Assembly (NCBI GenBank): GCA_010015655.1
Contig: ML976693.1
Span: 159,369 to 223,368, forward strand
Origin: Bimuria novae-zelandiae CBS 107.79
Taxonomy: Eukaryota; Ascomycota; Dothideomycetes; Pleosporales; Didymosphaeriaceae
DNA: 64,000 nucleotides
Direction of reading: 5' to 3'
The notes under the pieces were generated by a model. The model made no database searches and was not told the DNA's origin. It was given only the letters and a program-made list of their open reading frames with translations. Position numbers and translations under genes: made by a program. This document shows, one piece after another, positions 1 through 12,259 of this stretch; the stretch's first letter is position 1; every line of letters starts with the position of its first letter.

Positions 1-1302
1 AAGTGATCAATTCGATGCACCGTGAGCCGAAAGCGCAAGTCTCGATTTGTGAAATGTCCTGAACTTGACTCCACGTACGGCTCGTGATTGACATTAGTCC
101 CGGGCGTACCAGATAGATCAGTCACACTGCGTAACAGTTCGGAACCGTGCCGTGCACGCACATTGTCGTACGCTCATGCCTCGAGGTATGCAAGCATTAG
201 CCTAGCAGTACCGATCTAATGTAAGTATTATGCCATGCGGTCGCAGGCTTCCGACGACGTTGAGGAAAGGTCTAGCTCGCATAGGGCTGCGTGGCTTTGT
301 TGACCCTGTCGACAAAGCCTACGGCTATCACGTTGGCAGGGTGTCATATGCTAGTTTCCGTTCGGCTGAAGAGAATTTCCGTTCACAGAGCACTTACGCT
401 GCAGGGAACAAAGTCGCCCTGAGGTCTCGTACCCCAGTATGCGGATTGGAGCACCGGAACATTCGCCCATCAAAACTGCCCAATCGCTTCCAAGGCAACT
501 TTTGACCCATAGACTGTCGTCGCGTGCTCTTGCATGTTCGCATTTGGCTTCGCGGTCAGCTCGACAAGGCGTAGTGGGCGAGATCATCTCGATGCTTGGC
601 AGGGCGAATTGTGATCATTTCGTTCTCCCCATCGCGCCAATGACTTCAGTGAATTCGAGGGTGATATCAGGTCCGTTGCCAGGGCCGTAGCAATGGAGTG
701 GGACACGACTTGAACCGTGCTGTGGGTATTTGTGCACATGGTGCGAGCCCACAAGATTGAAGAGGTCTATAAAGACGTTGATGGGATCGACAGGGTATTA
801 CCACGTTTCGGTGTCTTACGCTCCAGGGTAAAGTGCCTTCTTCGTTTTTGTCAGTCGTACCGAATGTTTCATTGAGGACACTTATAATACCCCCCTGAAC
901 CGTACGACGTGCACTGCTTGCTTACCGCTCAGCCGACCCGCTCATCACTGTTACACTGTGAAGTGAGTACTTTCTTCTGTTGCTACTCACTATCCGTCAG
1001 CACTTTTTCTTTATCGTTGCTCTCTACCTCCCTTAATTTTTTTTGGCTGTTCCACTGCATAGTTAGCTTTTTGGTCCGGGATAATCGACGGTATGCGGCA
1101 AAGCATGCGCCAGAAAGTGAGAGTCAACTGTCGGGACGGGTTGACGTGCACGGGTCCTCCTGAGTCGTTCAGTGAAAGTCACGTTACTTGCTTACCAGAT
1201 TTGCCCACTTCAACTTCACTCCGCCTTAAGACCTGCTGCCCGCTCTTCACACTTATCGCCTGCTTCTTCCACCTCACACACACCGCAGATCTAACACGCC
1301 CA
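1..1302. other. Intergenic, no gene recognised
   Basis: Several short open frames lie here, but none has recognisable protein character or splice continuity. A pyrimidine-rich stretch around 960-1060 and 1230-1290 precedes the oxygenase-like gene and is probably its promoter and 5' leader. No RNA gene or repeat was recognised. Confidence 0.5.
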
Positions 1303-2506
1303 ATGACAGAGCAAAACACCGATCCAATGGCTACTGTGGCCATCCAGACTACCTTAGTCGCAAAAATTGCTCAGCTCACGGCCGTGCGCCACGGACCCAG
1401 ATTTGATCCGGCTCGGCACTTGGTAGGAGACCTTCCGGCGAAGAAGAAGTCCATGAAAGACCTTGGTTTCCCCGAAGACATTGGAGTGTCGCCGCTTGCC
1501 GTGTCAGAACCCTTTCAACTCTTCACAGTCGAAGCGGTCGAAATTATGCGCGAAGAGATCTTGAATGTGCCGGAAAAGTACAAGTTCAAAAGTAACATCG
1601 CAAGATCTCAGCTCCGAGGCTACGCAAAAGAGTAAGTGTTGACATCCAACCACACCGTAGAATCTTGCACACTAAGACCATACAGTTGCGCTCCATTCAC
1701 GTATGCGGCCTGGACGCATCCTGAGACCCTTGCACTCATCTCAAAAATCGCTGAAGTCGAGCTCGTTCCGGTGATGGATTACGAGGTTGCGCACATCAAT
1801 TTTTCGTCTAAATCGAAAGCAGATGCCCAGCAGGAGTTGAAGAGCCACCAGGAGGAGCTTCGAATTTACGAAGACGAGGGTATCAGCGGCTGCCGCGAGG
1901 TAGTCAAAACGCCCATCGTCGGATGGCACACTGACAGCTATCCATTCGTGTGTGTCCTGATGATGAGCGACGTTCGAGGTATGGTCGGAGGAGAGACCGC
2001 TATACGCACAGCCGAGGGAAAGATAATCAAGATGCGGGGTCCATCTCAGGTATGTGAACTCTGCTCGGCGCTTGGAGTAGTAGCTAAGTCTCCAATAGGG
2101 CTATGCGGTTGTAATGCAAGGACGATATACCACTCACCAGGCCATGCGTGCACTCGGAGCGCAAGAGCGTATCACTGCCGTCACCAGCTTCCGCCCGAAA
2201 TCTGCTCTGCTTCGAGATGACTCTGAGCTGCGCACTGTACGGGGTGTCTCTGATATCAACGAGCTCTACTATGGATTCGCAGAGTATCGTCTGCAGCTGC
2301 TGAAGGAATTGCTCGAGCACGAGATCGAACGGGTCAAGGTGGCTCACCGGGTTGGTGAAGGCTTTGGCACCGTCAAACATAAGCTCTTCCTGGAAAGAGT
2401 CATTGATTTCGTCGAGCAGTCCAACCGTGAGCTCGTCGAGCAGAGCCAAGTCCGAAAGGGATTCGTTGAGAAAGTCGACCTGCCAGATGCCGCCATCGAT
2501 TGTTGA
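1303..2506 (+). CDS. 2OG-Fe(II) dioxygenase-like protein (3 exons)
   Basis: I read exons 1303-1631, 1686-2049 and 2099-2506, giving 366 residues. Donors are GTAAGT and GTATGT, and the frame is continuous across both joins. The start is the ATG at 1303; the open frame upstream of it lacks protein character. The core has an HxD iron motif (HTDSYPF, H191 and D193), then a distal histidine in RYTTHQ (about H244), with R255 (H-x10-R) or R263 (TSFRP) as candidate 2-oxoglutarate ligands. This arrangement is typical of non-haem Fe(II)/2-oxoglutarate oxygenases with a double-stranded beta-helix. The C-terminal third (LLKELLEHEIERVK onward) looks helical. No signal peptide is seen, so the protein is probably cytosolic. 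The substrate is unknown and no pathway neighbours are adjacent. The superfamily call is fairly safe; a finer function is not supported. Confidence 0.75.
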
Positions 2507-3346
2507 GGCCCGTTCGCCAGACAATAAACGCGATACCGCGCTGTTCAATGCATCGTGTAAGACGATAGCGCTCCTGTTCCGCTGTTATACGCTGATAGAA
2601 AGCGGGTGCTTCTAGCGCGCCTGTTTTTTTTTTTTTGGGGGGCCCTTGGAAGCGGGTGTTTCCTGGGTCAGTCATTTCAATGCTTGGATTCCGGGACCCG
2701 GGGCATCAGCCAGCACGTGTTTGTTTTTTTTCCAACTTTAGAATACGGAAAGACAGTTGGGAACTGGTGATGTTCCTTGCAAGAGCGGACTGTACATATA
2801 CTGATGGAGTTGATGGGAAAGGGCGACCTGTTATATACAGACTGTATACATTTGTGTACATAATTGATGGAGTTGCTCTGGCCAACGAACATCCTTGGTA
2901 ATGCTTGCAAAATGAGACTGAGAGAATGGTGCTGAGATAAAGCGCATCCCCAGGTCTGTGATTGATCGAGACGAGGAAAGCGCGGCAGAAGATAAGAAGT
3001 AAGCGCACTCGAAGCCCATGCTTGGTGGGCACGGCAGCGGTGCGAATGGCGATCAGGCAGTCGATGAGGTTGCTATTGGCACGGCATTGCACACGTGAAG
3101 AGAGGCGCTCTAGGGCTGCAAGGGAGTGGGTGGGATGGGCGCGTCGTGAAGCGGGACGAGCGTCTGTGCGGCGACTCAGACAGGCTCCACTTTGCGATAC
3201 TGACTGCTTCGACCAGCGCTGCGTGCGGCACGGCGAAGCTCAGCGCCTGGATGTAGAAGCACATACGCCAGACGCCAGCGACCGCCTTCTCTGTATCCTT
3301 CTCCCTGTTCTTGTAGTTCCTTCCCTGGCCGCCGCGGCCGAGCGCC
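2507..3346. other. Intergenic
   Basis: Nothing coding is convincing here. A T-run followed by a G-run at 2625-2641 and another T-run near 2725 are the only low-complexity features. The stretch lies between the end of the oxygenase-like gene and the RING-finger gene and probably holds the latter's promoter. Confidence 0.5.
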
Positions 3347-6300
3347 ATGAATCACACACGAGCGCCTTCCCCGCTTGCTACGACGGCTCGCCCCCAGAAT
3401 CCGCCGTCGTCCATCGCTTCCCAGCACGCCGCCAGCAGCAGCTCGCAGACCCTATCGAGCATGTCCTCCAGCGCCAAAGCCCGCGTGGCCGCGCCGGCGA
3501 CGAGCCGTTCACCCGCCCAGGCTGGAGCCGCTGAGGGTCGCCCCGGCCGCGCAGCCAGCAAAGACAGCCTCAAGCAGAAGATGGCCAAGCTGGCAGAAGA
3601 GCCCTCACGGTCGAGCAAGGCGGGCGAGGTGAGGCCTCCGAGCACAATGGAACAAAGAGAAGCATCGGCTAATGCTCCCCAGCAACTGCAAGCGCTGCGT
3701 TCCGAGTTCGACGGCCTGCGTTCCCATCTCACGTGCAAGATCTGCGACCGGCTGCTCTACCAGCCCTACACCATAGCCTGTGGCCACACATACTGCTACA
3801 GCGTGAGTATGACAGCCGTGCGCATGCTGCAACTGCTAACACCGCCCAGTGCCTCTGCACGTGGTTCGTGAACAACAAAAACCGAAAAACTTGCCCCGAC
3901 TGTCGCACCGCCGTGACGCACACGCCAGCCCCAGCCTATGTGGTAAGTGCCACCGTGTGAGGGTCGTAGTGCAGCGTAGGGATGCCTTTTTGACTCGAAG
4001 CAGATCCGGGACATGATCGCCGTATTCATCAGCCGAGCCGAGCTCCTCCCCGCTGGCGAGACGATTGAGCAGCATACGAAATGGCAGAAAGAAGAAGCAG
4101 ATGCGGTCCAACAAGACAAGGACAACAACGACCCTCGCGCAGGTGGTCTGTTCAAGGGATGCTTCAAGCCCGGCCACGCCAGCCGACCTTCGCTGCAGGT
4201 CATCCGCGACCAGGAAGACGGCGTCGAACGATGCCCAGTATGCTCGTGGGAGCTCGAGGACGGTGAATGTGTGCAATGCGGACTGTTCTTCGACGATAAT
4301 GGCGAGTTGACCTGGACCGACAGCTTCACTGGCTTCAGCGACATGGACGAAATGTCCGAGCAGGACCTGTCCGGCGAGGATCTCGACGCAGAAATGGACA
4401 TGGAAGATGCGGATTTTGACGCTTACGGTGGAGCGCAGGGCAACTGGGAAGACTATTATCCAGATGACGGCAACTTCTTGATGCAACGCTTCCTCCAGCA
4501 TGGCATTCCTCCGCATGCCCCCTTCTTCCACCAGCGCAGACCCATGTCCCATAGTGAGGCTGGCAGCAGGCGCTCCTATTCGCAGAGCATCGTCTCGGAC
4601 CTCATAACCGAGGAAATGGATACCGTGGAGGAGGAAGACGAAGAAGACCTGGAAGAGGATTCGTCTATGAATGACTTCATAGATGACGACGGAGATCGAT
4701 CGTCTACCTCCGCCGATGCTTCCTCAACCCTAGGTGAGTCCATGGTCGCCCACGGTGCTTTGTAGCCGCAAGATAGAGGCTGCCTTTCACCATCGAGACG
4801 TTTCTGACGTATAAGCAGGTCAGACACCTCAACCATCGAACTCCCAACACAGGTACCAAGGTAGGGCGCGCCGGGTCGTGGAGTCAGAAACCTCCTCAAC
4901 CATCTCCAGTGTGATTGAAGAGGAGGATGAGGACGACGACGAAGAAGAAGACGAGGGTCCGATTCGCCGAGGGCAGAGGAACCGTGCTCAGACACGCATC
5001 TTGAATCGCGCAAATGGCTCTCGGGAACCCTCCGGTCCGCCTTCCTCCACGTCCACGGATGTGTCCACAGATGACTTAGACGAAGATACGCAAGCTTTGC
5101 TGCAATCACAAGGTTGGATGCTGCAGCACCATGGGGCTGATGAGATGGGCGAAGATGATGACAGTGATGGAGGGAGAACGACTGTTGGGTCGACTGTTGG
5201 GTGGGATGCGACCGCGATTTCCAATGATAGAGTCCGAATGGGCGGTTCTCTGACACCTACTGCAGATCGACCCCGACCCAATAATACGATCCGGCCACCT
5301 TCGCGCGTGGGCAACCCACTCCGGCGACAGGCCTCCGTCCTCTCAACCGCAAATGCCCACTACGAGGATGGTGAGGCCGACGATGACGATTCTGACGTGG
5401 ACCAAGACGGGGACATCACTATGGCTATTAATTCTCTCCACAACCGTCGGTCTCGGGCACAATTACGCAATAATGCCGCTGCCTTCACAAACTTCAATAA
5501 CCGTCACGCCAATCGAGGCCTGTCTCAGAACAACCCAATCGATGTAGACGCCGATGACAACTCTGATCATTCGCAAGACGGTCACCGGCGGACACGTCAA
5601 CAGACGTACAACCCTCGCATCAGCAGACTATTTGCCGACCACCAGCGCGCTCTTCAAGAGATCCAGGGAGGTCCGTTGGTGGATCTAGAACCTCGCTCAA
5701 TCACTCCCATCGCTCGCCCACGCACATCGAACCGAAACCGACCTAGCCCTGCACAAACTTTCTCTCCCTTCATGCCTCCAGCGCCAGCACGAATGCGCAC
5801 GCCGCTCATGAACAACACCTCGAATCCAGCCTTCAACCCTCGTGCTCCAACATCCCCGCCCAGACGAGCAGCACCTACGCAGAATCTTGCCGAAGCCGTA
5901 CATGGCAACGCCGCCCCAACTACAAGCCGTACCTCCTCTATTTCGTCTACCAGCAATACGTCGGTAGTGCTGACGCCTGGGACTTCGACACCCACTTCGC
6001 AACAGTCCAGTAGTACAGTATCCCAACCGCAAAATGGATTGTCTATCGATATGGGAGACAGGCCACCGAGTCGGGTAAACTCACGACCCCCTTCAGCCGC
6101 TGGGCGACGTAGTTCCACGGGCTTTTCGCCGGTCTACCCTCAGTTTCCTCATTCCAATGGGGGTCTGAATATTCAGGGGCGCATCTTCCCTCCACAACAG
6201 GGCAATCCATGGGGCGCCTTTGTACAACCACGCATCAGGAATCGCAACTCCAGACAAGTCCTTAGGGAACAATCGTCGACCGCCACTCTCAGGGCTGTCA

Positions 6301-6968
6301 ATTCTCGGACCAATATTCGAGAGCCTGTCAATTCCCCACAAGGCGTCAGGTCCCAATCGTCGCGTATTGATCTACGACCTCAACCTTCCCGTCGTCGATT
6401 GAACCCTCAGGCTTCTGTGCGAACTCTACGAGCAAGTGAACACGCGCGACCTCCACAGTCACCTTCTACTGGTAGCACGAATGACGCACAGCATGCGGCG
6501 CGACCTCCACGATACACCCCTGAAGAGACTGACCGTCTCGCTCGCGAGCTCATCAACAACAGAATGCAAGTGCTACGACCACCTGGGCCGGCACCGGCGC
6601 GCAACAATCCCTTTGTGCCCGGTTTCAGGCGTCAAGCCAACTCGTCCGAGATGGCAGCTGGCACTACACCGACTTCGCATCACTCCAGGACCAATTCCAA
6701 CGAATCTGTCAATTCGGTAAATTCCTCACATACCGCAACTATGGGGTCGTCGTCGCCTGGACTCACCAGGAGACGAAGCAATCGGCACATGGCTGGGCCG
6801 CCACCGGGCGTGCTGACTCCCGCTACTCACGGTGTGTTTCCACCAGCAGCGTATCCTGGCAATCACACACGAGCAAGGCAGAGTTCTATCGGCAGCTCTA
6901 CGTTCGATATGCCGCTTGACGCCAGTGCTCGAGGCATGAGCCCAATGGTGGCAACTTCACTCATCTAG
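3347..6968 (+). CDS. RING-finger protein, probable E3 ubiquitin ligase (4 exons)
   Basis: Exons are 3347-3802, 3850-3942, 4004-4733 and 4819-6968, a 1142-residue protein. A C3HC4 RING begins around residue 128 (CKIC) and ends about 40 residues later with CPDC. Its spacing is C-x2-C-x11-C-x-H-x2-C-x2-C-x13-C-x2-C, and intron 1 falls inside it after HTYCYS. About 80 residues further on, a second small zinc site (CPVC then CVQC, like a zinc ribbon) is followed by strongly acidic segments (EEEDEEDLEEDS and a second run in exon 4). The last 600 residues are Ser/Pro/Arg-rich and low-complexity, probably disordered. RING domains of this type recruit an E2 ubiquitin-conjugating enzyme; an E3 role is inferred from the fold alone. 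The N-terminal 90 residues are also low-complexity, so the exact start is less certain than the exon joins. Confidence 0.8.
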
Positions 6969-8095
6969 TCGATGAATACCTCATACACTGAATAATCGGA
7001 TCAAATTGGTATCCATACACGGTTTACCCGGTCGGCAGTTTCGGTCATTGAACAGGTAACAGCAGGGGAATTATGGAAACCTTTCTTTTTACGAGTCATG
7101 ACGGAGTTTCTCATGGTACGGTCGCAGACATGGAGGGTGATTGCATCACATGGCGTCTCTCCTTTTGTTGCTCGGCATTATACCAAGGTGCAAGGGCAAT
7201 GGGTTTTCTGTCATTAGCGGGCGCCGGGAGATACCAATTCGAGCATTTGAATCTGCTTATTTTATGACCTTAATGATGTAGGAATAAAGATACAACAGTG
7301 ATTGGAGTAGGAGGTAGATGCGGTTGCTACCTGCGTCGCAATGTTTCCTCCACCATTGGAAAATTTATTAACGGAAGCATTAGACGCTGTCTACGCAGGT
7401 TAGTACCCTAAGAGATATACAGATACCTCGACCCGGAGTGGCCGCTTCATGTGCTGATCTTAGGCGCCACTCGTTGAGCATCTTTGGTTCGTCCTTCGCA
7501 GCTTCTCCAAGCCTGGCATGACGCAGTACGAAAGTGCTGTAATTGCCTATACGCTTCGAGCGTGGATATAAAGCGTACAATCGCCAGGGCAGATGCGGTC
7601 CTTGAGCGATGGCAGAGGCTCGTGGGTTGAGGAAGTGAGCATAGGAGCAGGTAACAACTCGGATTCGCGCCTTGTTCGTACCATGTATCGGCTTGTTCGG
7701 GACCTTCTAATCCTTGGAAAATAGTTGTCTTTCTACGCATCCTATCCACGCTCTGCTGACCAGCAGCACCGTTTTATAGCGGCGGTCGCGAACATGCACT
7801 CCACGAATTTCAAAACGCATCTTTATCAAGTGACAGAGGCTTGATTAGGTGCATTATTATATAAAAAGCTAAAGAGCGCGATATGTAAAGGAGTGGGCTG
7901 TGCCTGGTATCATGTTGTATCTTCATCCGCAGTCTTCAAATCAAAGTAAACACGTCGCCCTTCCTCAAATATACCAAGCAAGAAAGTAAAAGACGCAACG
8001 CCAGCGCTATATACATATCCGGAGAAAGAAAAAATAAACAAGGGTCGCCGAAGCGTAGTACCTAGCATGCCCAGGCTGCTGAGCTGCTTTCAAAG
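6969..8095. other. Intergenic between convergent genes
   Basis: This is the shared 3' region of the RING-finger gene and the convergent membrane-protein gene. Short open frames exist, none with family resemblance. AT-rich tracts near 7260-7380 and 7850-7990 may hold polyadenylation signals. Confidence 0.5.
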
Positions 8096-9328
8096 TCACC
8101 GCGCGTGAGCAGGCGTCGCCATAAAATTCCTCACGCTCTCCCTGCTGTCCTCCCCGTAACCTGCGCGCTCCATGAGCTTCGTGAACGTCGTGTGCCCCGA
8201 GTCAGCTGTCATTCTGTTCTCGCGCATACCCGGCGCCTTGGGCGGGGCTAGGAAACTCGGCGCCGGCATGAGCACGTCGATCGTTTCTGAGCTGTTGCTC
8301 CTCGTTGCTGCGTCAGGGCGCCGCGCTCGGCTCCTCTTCCTTCTAGAGCGAGACCGATGTGGCGAGGGGGTGTGACCCGGCGTTCTATACGGAGATCGCA
8401 AGGGGTCGCCCGCACGCACAGCCGGTGGAGGTTGCTGGAGCGTAGGCGTCTGCGGGGGTCCAGACCACACGCCGATGCCCAGCTTCGGCGTGCGGTCCCA
8501 CATGCTCTTGATCCGGGGTGTGAGACCGCCCACGCTGCCCAACGCCCGTGTGCCGATGTTCTTCTGCACGCTTGGGGTGGAAGTGAAGGACTGCGAGTTC
8601 TGGCGGATGAAGTCTGTACGTGCGTGCTGAGGGTCGTAGATGGGGTCACTGATGGTGCGGGCGACGTGGCCGAAGTCACCGGAGTACCGGGAGGCTTTCG
8701 CGTTGCGTCGCTTTCTGATGAGCCAGATGATGAGGATGACTGCCAGTGCTCCGATGAGTATACCTGGGAAGAAGCCCGCGGCGAAGGATTTACCGTCGAA
8801 GCCGGAGTTTGCTGCGGGAAGGGGCTCGGCTGGCTCGGAGGTTTGGGAGGCCGAGGCTGGGCTTGTTGGCGTAGAAGTCGGAAGCAATGTGGTGGATGTG
8901 GGTGTCTCCTTGAGGGAAATACACATGCCGCCATTGCATTTGTAGCCCAACGGACAGCATGAGTCTCCGCATTCGGGGAGCTCGATGTCCTTCGTGTCGG
9001 CAAAATGGATTTGATTGTCGGGGTGGAGGGTCGCGTTGTACTGCGTGATGTCGCAGGGAACTCTATGGATGCTGGAGCAGTCTTTGCCTTTGGGACAGCA
9101 GATGACGGCTTGGATGGTAGAGTTGACAGTGGTGCAGGTTGTGTCTTGTCCGCAGCAAAAGCTGGCTGGGAGGTCGCCGCCACATTGTTGGAGACCTGGT
9201 TTACCTCCACATGTCTCTTCTGATCTTGAAAACAGACTCGATGCTTGTGTCGTGGGAAGTGTAAAGACGATAAGAGAGAGGAGGGATGCTCCAGAGAGCT
9301 TTGGACCTGCCAACAGCCCCATCGTCAT
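8096..9328 (-). CDS. Cys-rich single-pass membrane protein
   Basis: One exon of 410 residues if started at the ATG at 9328; the frame is open for another 58 codons upstream, but only this start (or the one two codons later) places a signal peptide at the N terminus (hydrophobic stretch GASLLSLIVFTLPTTQA). The ectodomain is cysteine-rich (CGG, FCCGQDTTC, VICCPKGKDC, CGDSCCPLGYKCNGGMC). A Ser/Thr/Pro stalk, one transmembrane helix (FFPGILIGALAVILIIWLI) and a basic stop-transfer RKRR follow. The cytoplasmic tail is Ser/Pro/Arg-rich. The layout resembles fungal wall-stress-sensor-like or Cys-rich surface receptors, but no specific family was recognised. It is convergent with the RING-finger gene. 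Confidence 0.75.
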   Translation of the reverse strand: MTMGLLAGPKLSGASLLSLIVFTLPTTQASSLFSRSEETCGGKPGLQQCGGDLPASFCCGQDTTCTTVNSTIQAVICCPKGKDCSSIHRVPCDITQYNATLHPDNQIHFADTKDIELPECGDSCCPLGYKCNGGMCISLKETPTSTTLLPTSTPTSPASASQTSEPAEPLPAANSGFDGKSFAAGFFPGILIGALAVILIIWLIRKRRNAKASRYSGDFGHVARTISDPIYDPQHARTDFIRQNSQSFTSTPSVQKNIGTRALGSVGGLTPRIKSMWDRTPKLGIGVWSGPPQTPTLQQPPPAVRAGDPLRSPYRTPGHTPSPHRSRSRRKRSRARRPDAATRSNSSETIDVLMPAPSFLAPPKAPGMRENRMTADSGHTTFTKLMERAGYGEDSRESVRNFMATPAHAR

Positions 9329-10297
9329 GATAAAAAGACACGAAGATGAACAAAACACGCGTGGGGATCTGAAGTAGGTTCTAATGGAAGAGTAAACAAT
9401 TCGACTTGATGTATGAGACCAGATCAATACAGGAGCAGCATTATGAACAGTGAAGTGAAGTACAGAACCCACGTGCAGTGACAGCGAAACGAAACTGAAC
9501 AAACGTCGATCAAAAAGGTAGGTTCACGACGCGGCCGCTCGTCATATACATACAAACCTAGCAGCCCAAGGCGCGCATCTACGCGAAGCGACTCTTCGGC
9601 CGCGATTTTGGTGCTGTGGCCCATCTATCGTACGTCCGCCTCCACTGACGGCCCGCCTTCGTTCTGGAAATAGGCACACTGGACGCGCCGAATGGATGGG
9701 AGGTGTTGAATGGCTGCCGAGGTCGGTGTAGCGTGGCATATGACTCCCATGAGCGTCTGGGCCTGGCTGCAGTCCATTGAAACGGCTGGACGAGCGAAGC
9801 GCCGCCGTCGTGTTTGGTGTTGGTTGAAACACTCGGCGCCAGCGCGTGGTGATTGGTTGAGACGATGCGAGCTACAAGACTTGGCATGCGCTAAGCGCGC
9901 CCAATGTCCACACGGGCTCAAAGACAAGCTTTTCACTTATTGCCTTTCAACGACCTGAACTCGAGAGTGGCAGCCTCGCGAGTAACCACAGCCCAGGTAC
10001 CGGCGGTCAAGCATCGCATTCGCCAGCTCACCTCCGGTAAAACAGTCTGCACGATTCAATACCAGACCTATCTAATAATAGGTAAATTCGTTTGCGCCCA
10101 CTCATTACCTATCCGCACTGTCACTACACAATCACTCCCAAATCTTTCCAAATCTTCTACAAAGTGTCGTGTCTGCACTTTAAATAACCGAATAGCACAC
10201 TTGCCATCCTCTCCTCGTCTACTACCTCCTTCTGGCCGTCTGGAAGTCGACCTTGGCCCTAGTTACTCTGTACCGATTTACTTGAGGACATCGCTCT
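9329..10297. other. Intergenic
   Basis: This includes the promoter of the Cys-rich membrane protein (minus strand). Overlapping open frames on both strands at 9540-9960 have no recognisable protein character and I treat them as chance. Nothing else was recognised. Confidence 0.45.
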
Positions 10298-11609
10298 TCA
10301 CAGGAGTTTCTTATACAGATCCGTATTCAACTTTCCATGTGTTTCGGTCCCATTGATGACGCGATAGCACCAGCGTAGCCCAGCTCCGGCAGCCCACATA
10401 GCAACGCCGCTGAGGGCGAAAAGCCCGACACGCTGAGGTGTAGTAAGGAGGGCAAAAATAGGGTAAGGGTAGAAGCCATTGCGTGAGTAGCAAAGCTCGA
10501 TCCAGAACCAGTAGAGGAAGGCGATGACGGTAGAGGAGACGAGAGAAAGCCGAGAGGCGTACGGGTTGATTGGAGTAGTGGGCCAGGGGGGCGAGAGGAA
10601 GAGCGCGTCTAGGGAGAGCAGCACCGATGGAAACACTGTTCGAGGTCAACTGGACATCCTGTTCCCTCCGAAGGAGCCACCGAGTTAAGACGCTACTGAA
10701 GGGACAGGACAGATACGAGGGACGCACGGTGGAAGCCGTAATCAGCCATTATCGGTGGCGCAGGTAGATCAGGAGGGATCACGAGTTTCGGATCGATCTG
10801 GTTGATATTAGCATTCGGTCCGCGGAGCTGATGGGGATATTCGTACAGCTCGCAACCCCCAGTAGAGCATACTGATTACGATCTCGATGGGTGCAGCAAC
10901 AAGCGCGAGGTAATTTTTGATAGTAAAGAGCTGGTAAGAGGACGTTATGTCCGCGAGCAGACCGGCGGTGAAGCATGCTGTGGAGACAGAGAGGCCAAGG
11001 ATCGTAAGGTACTGTAGGTGCCAGCCGAAGGACTCGTTCTGGAGATTGTCAGGTATTAAGTGGAGAGTAGAGGTTAGGTTCAGAAAAGTCTCAGATCTTT
11101 GAATGAGTAGACTTGGATGAAGATCGGGGATGAAGATCGGAGAAGCAGAAGGGGTGCAGGTATGTTCTACAGCAGGTCAACGGATTCAGGAAAATGGGAG
11201 AGTTAGCAGAATTGATCCAATCCAAGTTGCGGAAGTTGGAAGGGGGTATATTGGATGTGTTAAGTTTCGATGGTTGTGGCTTGGAAATGAAGTTCGATGG
11301 GGGTGGGTCGTAGTGAGGGGCTCTCGGTAGCAACTGGGAGTTTCGGACATACAATGATAGTGGGATTATCGACTAGGCTGTGATGACATCAGCGCCTTGA
11401 GGACAGAATCCGCTCTAGGTGTTTTCCATACAACTTGAAAGAACGATAGAAGCTTATCAAACCAACAACCTAAGGTGCGGTCAGGTTGTTGTCTGGAGAT
11501 GACGCGTGTCAAAACTTACATGCGTGGCACCTGAAAGACCTCTTCCGGGGGCTTCCAGCCTTTGTAGCGGATGCCGCCGTTTCATGTCGACAGTTACCGG
11601 GGCACTCAT
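10298..11609 (-). CDS. FAR-17a/AIG1-like integral membrane protein (5 exons)
   Basis: Exons in transcript order: 11609-11520, 11469-11432, 11096-10847, 10797-10728 and 10635-10298, summing to 261 residues in one frame. The last three exons are strong: they give hydrophobic segments with NESFGWHLQYLTILG, then WGLRA, then DYGFHLFPSVLLSLD, LFLSPPW, YWFWIELCYSRNGFYPYP and TTPQRVGLF, the pattern I know from fungal FAR-17a/AIG1-like proteins. Exon 1 supplies HPLQRLEAPGRGLSG, also typical of that family's N terminus. The 335-bp intron between exons 2 and 3 is unusually long and its acceptor was chosen to keep the frame, so that join is the weak point. Relatives in animals hydrolyse fatty-acid esters of hydroxy fatty acids in ER membranes; activity here is inferred only. 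Confidence 0.7.
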
Positions 11610-12259
11610 CGTTAACAGCCAGACTACGAAGCACACAAAGAGCAAAGAAAAATTGCACCCAGAAGTCCCAGCTCGAGATGGAAGCACAAAATCGAGATGA
11701 AGGTCTATACTAGTCCGACGAAGTAAAAGCCCATGCTACAGCACGTGGGTTAGCTTCGGCATAAGGGCTTGCCGACGATCCGACATCATGCGCCGGGGAA
11801 CCTCTTTGCACCTCTCTTCTACAAGTCATGCCATTCAACGGCTGGACCCACATCCATCCATGGATCCCTTTCAATCCGCTGATGCCAACATCTTCGAAAT
11901 GGGGAATTATCGGGGAATCAACGGCTCGGTTGTCGGTCGAAACCCAGTGCGCCCCTCCCCGTGGGTGAACTTCGGTCCCGCTTGTTATCGAGCTAACCGT
12001 ATCGGATCGCGGTATCCAATCGTGTATCTAGGTATATCTTGCGTACTCCACAGTTGAAGATATCGCGGAGTTGCGGCCCAGCGTCCGGCTATCGAATTCT
12101 TGATGGTGTATAAAGGTCTGCGGTAGTCACACTACCGTCAAGTAGATCGCGTATACCTTTTTTTTGCAGTTTTCGTTGGTTTCCTCACTGCCCAGGTGTT
12201 ATTTTGTTCACGTATCAAACGGCCTCCTTCGATAATTTAATTCTACCCGACCAGCCATC
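11610..12259. other. Divergent promoter region
   Basis: This lies between the FAR-17a-like gene (minus) and the beta-glucosidase (plus), and should hold promoters for both. A TATA-like box and a T-tract lie at its right end. A small frame at 11788-12057 has no recognisable features. Confidence 0.5.
12109..12116 (+). promoter_or_regulatory. TATA-like box upstream of beta-glucosidase
   Basis: TATAAAGG lies about 150 bp upstream of the ATG at 12260 and is followed by a T-run (12160-12166) and a pyrimidine-rich leader. The position suits a core promoter. Functional use is inferred. Confidence 0.4.

Noticed and set aside
8248..9210. 320-codon minus-strand frame
   Set aside because: This is a shadow of the Cys-rich membrane protein in another frame; it lacks the signal peptide and helix pattern that make the 8096-9328 frame convincing.
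9542..9958. Overlapping frames of about 100 codons on both strands
   Set aside because: They are low-complexity Arg/Ser/Pro translations in GC-rich DNA, with mutually overlapping frames and no splice sites joining them to anything.
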